10,570 nt of DNA, taken from assembly GCA_017464645.1 (NCBI GenBank), contig JAFTZF010000030.1:1-10570 (forward strand), in the 5' to 3' direction. Under the pieces are notes generated by a model. The model saw only the letters and a program-made list of their open reading frames with translations, had not been told where the DNA came from and made no database searches. The DNA comes from Lachnospiraceae bacterium. Its GTDB lineage: Bacteria; Bacillota_A; Clostridia; Lachnospirales; Lachnospiraceae. This document shows, one piece after another, positions 4,792-10,570 of the stretch (positions within the stretch are counted from its first letter, which is position 1; every line of letters starts with the position of its first letter). Position numbers and translations under genes: made by a program.

Positions 4792-6093
4792 AACTTCTTT
4801 TTGGTTGCACTCCGGCTCATCAATGACCAGTTCCAGCAGCTGATTCAAAAGCTCGCCCACCTGCTTGCCGGGCTTCACACCCGCCTGTATCAGGTCATGC
4901 CCCGTCACTGCCAGATCCTTCAGGGACAGACAATTCTGCTCCTCCAGGATCTGCCGATAAATGGCCTCTGTTTTCGCCAGTGTTCCCAGCTTCTCTTCCC
5001 AGTATATGGGGTTCTGGGCCAAAATATCACTCTTGCGCACCTCCAGATACAGCGGGAACAGATCCTCCCCAATCCGATAGACGGCCCGGCGCACGCCTCT
5101 GGGCGTGGGCTGCTCCAGCCAGTCATCATGATGGCGCACCAGACGCTTCACCTTGCGCAGAGTATCATTATCAAACTTCAGCCGGTGCAAAATATTGACT
5201 GCCAGCTCCTCACTGACTGGTCCATGTCCATAGAAATGGTCCACGCCGGCCTCATCTCTCTGCCGGGTCTGAGCCTTTCCAAAATCATGGAACAGCATGG
5301 TCAGCCGCAGCACCTTGTCTGGCCGCACCTTCGTCAACGCCTGCAGGGTGTGCTCTCCCACATTCCAGCAGTGGTGTGGATTCTCCTGGGGCGTCTCCAT
5401 ACACCGGTCAAATTCCGGCAGTACCACCGCCGTGATCCCGGTCTCATAAGCCGTCCGCAAAATCTCCGGGTGGGGAGAAGTCAGCAGCTTCACCAGCTCC
5501 ACCTGAATGCGTTCCGCACTGATCCTTTGCAGATTCCCCGCCAGCTCCTGCATGGCAAGCCTGGTCTGCTCCTCAATCTCAAAGCCCAGCTGGGCTGAGA
5601 ACCTCACTGCCCGCAGAATCCGCAGGGCATCCTCATGGAACCGCTCCCGGGCCTCTCCTACGCAGCGGATAATTCCCAGTTCCAGATCAGACAGACCCCC
5701 GAAAATATCCACCAACCCATCCGTATCATTATAAGCCATGGCATTGATGGTAAAGTCCCTCCGCCGCAGATCCTCCGTCAGGCTGGGGGTAAACAATACC
5801 TCCTTGGGATGGCGGCCGTCTTCATACTCGCCGTCCACCCGATAGGTGGTCACCTCGAAGCCCTCCTTGTCCACCATGACCGTCACAGTTCCATGCTGGA
5901 TGCCCGTGTCAATGGTCCGAGGAAACAGCTCCTTTACCTGCAGAGGCAGGGCCGATGTGGTAATGTCCCAGTCCGCCGCTTCTCTGCCAAGAATGGCATC
6001 ACGCACACAGCCGCCTACGACGTATGCTTCGTAGCCGGCTGCCTGCAGTGTATGAATAATTCGATTTGCTTTTTCTGGAACACGAATCTTCAC
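4765..6093 (-). CDS. cca: CCA-adding tRNA nucleotidyltransferase with HD domain
   Basis: This 442-residue class II nucleotidyltransferase adds or repairs the 3' CCA of tRNAs. The head carries GGCVRDAILG (27-36) and the catalytic pair DWD at 41-43. The NTP-selecting region EDLRRRDFTINAMAY (107-121) and the neck RFHEDALRILRAVRFSAQLGF follow. The C-terminal half contains an HD phosphohydrolase signature, MLFHDFGKA (266-274), and RHHDDW, as in bacterial Cca proteins with an added 2',3'-cyclic phosphodiesterase or phosphatase-type domain. The start is GTG at 6093, with GAGGA 6 bases upstream and 15 bases after the proS stop, so proS and cca form one unit for tRNA maturation and charging. A poly(A) polymerase role is less likely given the intact motifs and the single copy in view. 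Confidence 0.94.
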   Translation of the reverse strand: MKIRVPEKANRIIHTLQAAGYEAYVVGGCVRDAILGREAADWDITTSALPLQVKELFPRTIDTGIQHGTVTVMVDKEGFEVTTYRVDGEYEDGRHPKEVLFTPSLTEDLRRRDFTINAMAYNDTDGLVDIFGGLSDLELGIIRCVGEARERFHEDALRILRAVRFSAQLGFEIEEQTRLAMQELAGNLQRISAERIQVELVKLLTSPHPEILRTAYETGITAVVLPEFDRCMETPQENPHHCWNVGEHTLQALTKVRPDKVLRLTMLFHDFGKAQTRQRDEAGVDHFYGHGPVSEELAVNILHRLKFDNDTLRKVKRLVRHHDDWLEQPTPRGVRRAVYRIGEDLFPLYLEVRKSDILAQNPIYWEEKLGTLAKTEAIYRQILEEQNCLSLKDLAVTGHDLIQAGVKPGKQVGELLNQLLELVIDEPECNQKEVLLDKIKGV

Positions 6094-6108
6094 AAAAAAT
6101 CCTCTTTC

Positions 6109-7545
6109 TTAGTACGCTTTACCCCAGTACACCAGCGCCTTTGCGGGCTTGCCGCAACAAACACAGGTCTCTCCGATGCGCTCCTGGTTGAAGGGCATAC
6201 AACGGGAGGTTGCACTGGTCTCTTCTTTGATCTTATCCTCACAAGCCTGGTCTCCGCACCACATACCCCGAACAAAGCCCGGCTTGTTATTTACGATTTC
6301 TACAAACTCTTCATAGTTCAGAGCATCATAGGTATGCTCTTCTCTGTGAGCTCTTGCACGCTCCAGCATATCGCTCTGCATGGTATCCAGAACCTCTGCC
6401 AGCTTTTCTGCAATTTCGTCCAGAGAAACCACGATCTTCTCTCTGGTGTCACGGCGCACGATCACTGCCTGATTTGCCTCAATGTCCTTTGGTCCCATCT
6501 CGATACGCACAGGAATACCCTTCATCTCCTGCTCAGAGAACTTCCATCCCGGACTCTTGTCAGAATCGTCCAGCTTCACGCGGAAGGAGCCAGCCAGCTT
6601 CTCTTTCAGCTCATTTGCCTTGTCCAGCACGCCCTCTTTGTGCTGGGCAATGGGGATCACCATTACCTGAGTGGGTGCGATCCGCGGCGGCAGTACCAGT
6701 CCGCTGTCATCACCGTGTACCATGATGATAGCTCCGATCATACGGGTAGTCATGCCCCAGGAAGTCTGATGTACATATTTCAAGGTATTATCCTTATCTG
6801 TAAACTGAATGCCGAATGCCTTTGCAAAGCCGTCGCCAAAGTTGTGGCTGGTACCGGACTGCAGAGCCTTGCCATCGTGCATCAGGGACTCGATGGTATA
6901 GGTGGCTTCTGCTCCTGCAAATTTCTCCTTGTCAGTCTTTCTGCCCTTTACCACGGGGATCGCCAGAACCTCTTCGCAGAAATCTGCGTATACATTCAGC
7001 ATCTGAATGGTGCGCTCCTCTGCATCCTGAGCAGTAGCATGAGCGGTATGACCCTCCTGCCACAGGAACTCTCTGGAACGCAGGAAGGGACGGGTGGTCT
7101 TTTCCCAACGAACAACAGAGCACCACTGATTATAAACCTTGGGCAGGTCACGATAGGACTGGATCTCATTTGCATAGAAATCACAGAACAGAGTCTCCGA
7201 AGTAGGACGCACACACAGGCGCTCCTGCAGCGGCTCCAGTCCGCCGTGGGTCACCCATGCAACCTCAGGTGCAAAGCCCTCTACATGATCCTTTTCCTTC
7301 TGAAGCAGGCTCTCCGGAATGAACATGGGCAGATATACATTTTCTACCCCGGTCTCCTTGAAGCGTCTGTCCAGCTCATGCTGAATATTTTCCCAAATGG
7401 CATAGCCCGCCGGCTTAATAACCATACATCCTTTTACACTTGTATAGTCCACCAACTCAGCCTTTTTCACTACATCCGTGTACCACTGGGCAAAGTCAAC
7501 GTCCATGGAAGTAATGGCTTCTACCAGCTTTTTTTCTTTTGCCAT
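6109..7545 (-). CDS. proS: Prolyl-tRNA synthetase, type 3 (eukaryote/archaea-like form)
   Basis: The 478-residue class II synthetase charges tRNA-Pro with proline. Motif 2, [18 protein letters not shown] (152-169), follows the proline-pocket element RPTSE (113-117), and motif 3 appears in [22 protein letters not shown]. There is no editing insertion between motifs 2 and 3, which separates it from the approximately 570-residue bacterial form. The C-terminal zinc-binding-like domain has cysteines in WCGDQACE and RCMP, then CVCCGKPA, and ends in the family-typical aromatic tail KAY. GGAGG lies 8 bases before the ATG. It has its own promoter and an approximately 80-base leader too short for a full T-box. 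cca follows after 15 bases. Confidence 0.96.
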   Translation of the reverse strand: MAKEKKLVEAITSMDVDFAQWYTDVVKKAELVDYTSVKGCMVIKPAGYAIWENIQHELDRRFKETGVENVYLPMFIPESLLQKEKDHVEGFAPEVAWVTHGGLEPLQERLCVRPTSETLFCDFYANEIQSYRDLPKVYNQWCSVVRWEKTTRPFLRSREFLWQEGHTAHATAQDAEERTIQMLNVYADFCEEVLAIPVVKGRKTDKEKFAGAEATYTIESLMHDGKALQSGTSHNFGDGFAKAFGIQFTDKDNTLKYVHQTSWGMTTRMIGAIIMVHGDDSGLVLPPRIAPTQVMVIPIAQHKEGVLDKANELKEKLAGSFRVKLDDSDKSPGWKFSEQEMKGIPVRIEMGPKDIEANQAVIVRRDTREKIVVSLDEIAEKLAEVLDTMQSDMLERARAHREEHTYDALNYEEFVEIVNNKPGFVRGMWCGDQACEDKIKEETSATSRCMPFNQERIGETCVCCGKPAKALVYWGKAY

Positions 7546-7573
7546 GTTATTTTCCTCCTCATTGTATCTTTTC

Positions 7574-7613
7574 TAAATAAATCCCGGAAGCGTAAAGTAC
7601 ACCACCTTATTTA
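7574..7613 (-). other. Possible leader hairpin in the proS 5' untranslated region
   Basis: In RNA sense, TAAATAA (7607-7613) can pair with TTATTTA (7574-7580), and inside it GTGTA and TACGC can form five pairs around a CTT loop, with a GG/CC pair between. The stem is mostly A-T and interrupted, so it may be incidental. It does not carry the conserved T-box sequence. Confidence 0.25.
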
Positions 7614-7630
7614 TCTATAATTCTTTGGTT

Positions 7631-7660
7631 ATTTTATGCCAAAACTACAGACTTTGTCAA
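7631..7660 (-). promoter_or_regulatory. Sigma-A promoter of proS-cca
   Basis: A perfect TTGACA (7655-7660) and TAAAAT (7631-7636, 5 of 6) are separated by 18 bases. The predicted start is near 7624, leaving a leader of about 79 bases. As at the hup promoter, the -35 hexamer contains the TGA stop of the gene upstream, here the YtvI-like gene (7657-7659). Confidence 0.8.
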
Positions 7661-8724
7661 GGGGAGAGGCTTGTTTCCTTCCAAAGCTCCTGTATGATCA
7701 GCAGGGACAGCGGCCCCAGCACAATTCCGCCGGCGCCGTACACCTTCACGCCCACATACACACTCATCAGCACCAGGATAGGAAAGAGGCCCAGGCGCTT
7801 TCCCACCAGCCGGGGCTCCAGCAGCTCCCGGGTCAGTGCACAGGCCCCATAGGTCAGTCCCAGGATCACTGCCGTCATATAATTTCCTTGAATCACCTGT
7901 ACGATCAGCCAGGGCAGGATCACAAGCCCCGTTCCCAGTACCGGCAGCGCATCCAAAAACCCCGTTAAAATGCCCAGCACCAGCGCATAGGGACTGCCCG
8001 CCAGGAAAAATCCCACCACGCAAATGATCATGATAATTCCTATAATAATGCACTGGGCCTTCACATAGCCTCCGATGGCTCCCAGGATCCCCTTTCCCAA
8101 AGAGACCAGCTTCTTCCAAATGGCAGATCCGGAAGCCTCCTCCTTGATTTTCTCGAAATCTGCTGACCAGAGCACAAAGGAAATAGCAGTGATCAACACT
8201 GCTGCAACTACTTTTCCCACGCTTTTCACGGCAGTCCAGGATCCACCCATGGCACTTTGCAGCCAACTCCCCTGGAACTTATCCGTCAGCACCTGGACCT
8301 GTGCCAATACCACACGCTCCACTTGCTCTGCGGGAAAACCCAACAGCCGCTCCGCCGCCTGGCAGCAATCCACCAGCATCTGCTCCACGTAAACACCCGC
8401 ATCCTTGCTGCCAAAAAACTGATTACCCAGCTGCCATAGCTGTCCGCCCACAAAATAAATCGCCAGTCCAATGATTCCCACTGCCAGCGCCAGAAACAAG
8501 AACGCTGAAATGGACGGCTTGATCCTGCACCATTTCTGCAGCTTTAAAAACACCGGCCGCAGCCACCAGGCCGCAGCTGCCGCAATCAAAAAAGGAATCA
8601 CCAGAGGCACCAGGTATTTCATTCCCAGGTAAACCAATCCGATAATTCCCACTTTCTTCCAGACACTCTGGTATTTTGTCAGAAACTCCATAAGCTTATC
8701 CCGCGCCTTCCCAAATACTTTCAC
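7657..8724 (-). CDS. ytvI: YtvI-like sporulation membrane protein (AI-2E transporter/permease family)
   Basis: This 355-residue polytopic protein has about seven or eight hydrophobic segments, the first at roughly residues 27-56 (GLVYLGMKYLVPLVIPFLIAA). A long soluble stretch in the first half (about 100-155) follows, as usual for this family. The C-terminal half has the signatures FLDALPVLGTG, LLEPRLVGKRLGLFPI and GGIVLGPLSLLII, which best fit YtvI, a sporulation-associated branch. The transported substrate of the branch is unknown. The GTG at 8724 is the best start in frame, but its ribosome site is weak (AGAAGAAAAA), and an internal ATG at codon 12 is possible. The gene lies 51 bases after the pseudouridine synthase gene with no terminator between them. 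A general AI-2E family exporter is the alternative name. Confidence 0.8.
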   Translation of the reverse strand: MKVFGKARDKLMEFLTKYQSVWKKVGIIGLVYLGMKYLVPLVIPFLIAAAAAWWLRPVFLKLQKWCRIKPSISAFLFLALAVGIIGLAIYFVGGQLWQLGNQFFGSKDAGVYVEQMLVDCCQAAERLLGFPAEQVERVVLAQVQVLTDKFQGSWLQSAMGGSWTAVKSVGKVVAAVLITAISFVLWSADFEKIKEEASGSAIWKKLVSLGKGILGAIGGYVKAQCIIIGIIMIICVVGFFLAGSPYALVLGILTGFLDALPVLGTGLVILPWLIVQVIQGNYMTAVILGLTYGACALTRELLEPRLVGKRLGLFPILVLMSVYVGVKVYGAGGIVLGPLSLLIIQELWKETSLSP

Positions 8725-8775
8725 ACCATCATTTTTCTTCTGGTTGTAGTATCTGCAAAGACATGGGTTTTAGCC

Positions 8776-9546
8776 TTAAGAATTTTTCCCAAATTCCTCG
8801 TAAGCTTCCTTTAAAAGCCCGTGCTCCGGACAAATTTCGAACTGCAAAAGTTTTCCACTTTTGGGGTGGATAAGTTCCAAGCGATAAGCACAAAGTGCCA
8901 CTCCGCGGCCTGCTGCCAAAGACTTATCCACATTTGAGTTTTCCACCGATTGTGGATTATATTTGGTATCGCCTGCAAGAGGCGATCCGTGATGAGCCAT
9001 CTGCACCCGAATCTGATGATGACGGCCCGTAATAAGCTTGATTTTCACCAGTTTTTGGCCATCTTTGCGGCCCAGCTCCCAGAATTCCAGACGGGCTTTT
9101 TTCGCTCCCGGCGTCCGCTCGGAAACTATCTCCGAAGTATTGGTCTTTCCGTTTTTTAACAAATAATCCTCATAAATCTGCGGGTTTTCCACCGGTTTTT
9201 CCACATTATCCACACTGTGGACAAGCTTTCCACATTTTCCACAGTCCGCAGCGCTCAGTTTACATAACGCCAGATAGTATTTCTGCATGGTGCCGTCTGT
9301 CACCTGGCGGCTCAGTTCCTTGGCGGCAAAAGGTGTCTTGGCAAATACCAGGGCTCCTTCTACCGGCTGATCCAGTCGGTGAACCACTCCCAAATAGGGT
9401 TCCTTGCCCGGCTGCTTCTCATACAGATAATTTTTCAAAATACTGACGCAATCCTCCCTGCCCACATCTGCGCTCTGGACAGGAACACCTGCTGGCTTGT
9501 AGCAAACCAGCAGGTGCGTATCTTCATATAAAATATTCAGCTTCAA
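8776..9546 (-). CDS. RluA-family RNA pseudouridine synthase with DnaA-box-rich loop insertions
   Basis: The 256-residue enzyme of the RluA/RsuA superfamily isomerises uridine to pseudouridine in rRNA or tRNA; the target cannot be told from sequence. It has KPAGVPVQS (17-25), the catalytic motif HRLDQPVEGALVFAKT with Asp59, the RNA-binding stretch TGRHHQIRVQMAHHG (173-187), LAGDTKY (190-196), and YRLELIHP (221-228). There is no N-terminal S4 domain. Residues about 100-122 (with CGKCGKLVHSVDNVEKPVEN) and about 198-210 (SVENSNVDKS) look like extra loops compared with related proteins as I recall them, and these stretches are encoded by DnaA-box-like repeats. The start is TTG at 9546 with GAGGA 7 bases upstream and 26 bases after pgi, so the two are probably co-transcribed. 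Confidence 0.9.
   Translation of the reverse strand: MKLNILYEDTHLLVCYKPAGVPVQSADVGREDCVSILKNYLYEKQPGKEPYLGVVHRLDQPVEGALVFAKTPFAAKELSRQVTDGTMQKYYLALCKLSAADCGKCGKLVHSVDNVEKPVENPQIYEDYLLKNGKTNTSEIVSERTPGAKKARLEFWELGRKDGQKLVKIKLITGRHHQIRVQMAHHGSPLAGDTKYNPQSVENSNVDKSLAAGRGVALCAYRLELIHPKSGKLLQFEICPEHGLLKEAYEEFGKNS
8851..8959. promoter_or_regulatory. DnaA-box cluster B, inside the pseudouridine synthase gene
   Basis: There are five DnaA-box-like 9-mers in 109 bases. On the plus strand: TTTTCCACT (8851-8859), the perfect TTATCCACA (8924-8932) and TTTTCCACC (8939-8947). On the minus strand: TTATCCACC (8865-8873) and TAATCCACA (8951-8959). The three at 8924-8959 lie close together and encode residues about 196-208 of the enzyme, an apparent loop insertion. 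Binding by DnaA is inferred from the consensus only. Confidence 0.6.
9185..9243. promoter_or_regulatory. DnaA-box cluster A, six near-tandem boxes in 59 bases
   Basis: Plus-strand 9-mers are TTTTCCACC (9185), TTTTCCACA (9197), the perfect TTATCCACA (9206), CTTTCCACA (9226) and TTTTCCACA (9235). A minus-strand TTGTCCACA lies at 9216-9224. Start-to-start spacings are 12, 9, 10, 10 and 9 bases, close to one helical turn. The perfect box and the inverted box face each other with one base between them. The run encodes residues about 102-121 of the enzyme. No DUE-like AT tract, dnaA or dnaN is present. Confidence 0.72.
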
Positions 9547-9572
9547 CGCCTGTTCCTCTTTCGTTTTACGAC

Positions 9573-10570
9573 TTAAAGTCTCTTCAGCAATTCTTCCCGC
9601 TCTTTCTCATAGCCCGGCTTTCCAAGAAGGGCAAACATATTCTTCTTGTAGCTCTCAACACCCGGCTGATTAAAGGGATTTACACCCAGGATATATCCGC
9701 TGACACCGCAGGCAAACTCAAACAGATAGAACAGCTGGCCCAGAGAATACTCATCCTGTGCCGGAATCTGCAGCTTCAGAACAGGCACATTACCATCGGT
9801 GTGAGCCAGAATGGTTCCGTTCATGGCGTTGGTGTTGATAAACTCCACATTCTTTCCTTCCAGATAGTTCAGGCCGTCCAGGTCCACAGGCTCCTTCTCC
9901 ATGAGGATCTCTGCGTCACAGCTCTGTACTTCCAGTACAGTTTCAAACAAAATCCGCGCGCCGTCCTGAATAAACTGGCCCATGGAATGCAGATCTGTGG
10001 TCAGGTCTACGGATGCGGGGAAAATACCCTTCTGATCCTTGCCCTCGCTCTCACCGTACAGCTGCTTCCACCACTCGGAAATGTAATGCAGGCTGGGTTC
10101 ATAGTTGGCCAGCACTTCAATATTTTTTCCTTTGCGCAGCAGAATGTTCCGAACTGCTGCATACTTCACTGCATCATTCTCTTCGAAGGGCTGGTTCAGC
10201 GCTGCCTCTCGGCCTGCTGCCGCACCTTCCATCAATTTCTCAATATCTGCGCCGCTGACTGCAATGGGCAGTAAACCTACAGCTGTACATACGGAAAAAC
10301 GTCCACCTACATCATCGGGAACTACAAAGCTCTCATAGCCCTTCTCAGTAGCCAGGCTCTTCAGCGCTCCGCGAGCCTTGTCAGTGGTAGCATAAATACG
10401 CTTTGCAGCCTCAGCTTCGCCGTACTTCTCCTCCAGCATCTTCTTGAATATGCGGAAAGCAATCGCCGGCTCTGTGGTAGTACCGGACTTGGAAATAATA
10501 TTGATGGAGAAATCCTTGTCCTTCAATACATCCATCAAGTCGGTCATGTACTTGGTACTGATGCTGTTTC
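9573..10570 (-). CDS. pgi: Glucose-6-phosphate isomerase, C-terminal part (start lies beyond the window)
   Basis: The enzyme interconverts glucose 6-phosphate and fructose 6-phosphate in glycolysis. The frame stays open through the right edge ([11 protein letters not shown]), so the ATG at 10547 is internal, and about 331 C-terminal residues are present out of a usual 440-450. Visible signatures are the phosphate-binding [28 protein letters not shown], the active-site Glu region SMGQFIQDG, and the PGI signature [20 protein letters not shown]. The pseudouridine synthase gene follows after 26 bases without a terminator. The product is functionally linked to phosphoglucomutase, encoded further along the same strand. 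Confidence 0.95.
   Translation of the reverse strand, partial: NSISTKYMTDLMDVLKDKDFSINIISKSGTTTEPAIAFRIFKKMLEEKYGEAEAAKRIYATTDKARGALKSLATEKGYESFVVPDDVGGRFSVCTAVGLLPIAVSGADIEKLMEGAAAGREAALNQPFEENDAVKYAAVRNILLRKGKNIEVLANYEPSLHYISEWWKQLYGESEGKDQKGIFPASVDLTTDLHSMGQFIQDGARILFETVLEVQSCDAEILMEKEPVDLDGLNYLEGKNVEFINTNAMNGTILAHTDGNVPVLKLQIPAQDEYSLGQLFYLFEFACGVSGYILGVNPFNQPGVESYKKNMFALLGKPGYEKEREELLKRL

Noticed and set aside
5635..7620. Long open frame on the plus strand (661 codons)
   Set aside because: It lies opposite proS and cca, whose products are unmistakable. It has no plausible ribosome site or recognisable domain, and it is rich in Leu/His/Cys, typical of antisense frames in this codon usage.
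7546..7630. T-box riboswitch before proS
   Set aside because: The leader is only about 80 bases and lacks the conserved T-box sequence and a terminator. AAGGTGGTGTAC resembles only a few bases of the consensus.
8851..9243. Calling the DnaA-box clusters a chromosomal origin
   Set aside because: There is no dnaA, dnaN or rpmH nearby, no clear AT-rich unwinding region next to the boxes, and the clusters lie inside an intact coding sequence.
1..10570. CRISPR arrays, insertion sequences, phage or toxin-antitoxin genes, tRNA or rRNA genes
   Set aside because: No repeat-spacer pattern, transposase motifs, terminal repeats or structural RNA signatures were seen. The window is core genome throughout.

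Overview
The window is a compact, almost fully coding stretch in which every supported gene lies on the minus strand. Gene content and order point to a spore-forming member of the Clostridia, most likely Lachnospiraceae (inference). The evidence is the mazG / hup / rqcP / yabP / yabQ / divIC order, spore genes (yabP, yabQ, a CotS-like protein, a YtvI-like permease), strong GGAGG-type ribosome binding sites, many GTG and TTG starts, and moderate GC. The order resembles the B. subtilis yabN-yabO-yabP-yabQ-divIC block.

In the direction of transcription (right to left): the C-terminal three quarters of glucose-6-phosphate isomerase (pgi); an RluA-family pseudouridine synthase; a YtvI/AI-2E-type membrane protein; prolyl-tRNA synthetase (proS) with its own promoter; the CCA-adding enzyme (cca); a CotS-like spore coat protein; a long-form phosphoglucomutase (pgcA) with a promoter and a 5' stem-loop; a one-domain MazG; HU (hup) with a near-consensus promoter; RqcP; YabP and YabQ; and the first 24 codons of a DivIC/FtsB-like protein with a probable promoter inside yabQ.

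Housekeeping genes (sugar phosphate metabolism, tRNA charging and maturation, nucleotide clean-up, nucleoid protein, ribosome rescue, cell division) are interleaved with sporulation genes. The joints between them are the most interesting regulatory sites. At both housekeeping-to-sporulation joints that carry a terminator (rqcP to yabP, cca to cotS), the long hairpin holds the Shine-Dalgarno sequence of the spore gene in its 3' arm, and its T-tract is exactly the spacer before the start codon. Upstream transcripts should therefore either stop there or read through with the spore gene's ribosome site locked.

The other outstanding signal is a dense set of DnaA-box-like sequences inside the RluA-family gene. 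Two are perfect TTATCCACA and nine are close variants, in two clusters. The strongest runs encode two stretches of the protein that look like family-atypical loop insertions. This looks like a DnaA-binding locus written into a coding sequence, perhaps for titration or regulation. No origin genes are present, so it is not called an origin. No gene-free stretch exceeds 300 bases; the largest gap, about 126 bases between cotS and pgcA, holds the pgcA promoter and leader.
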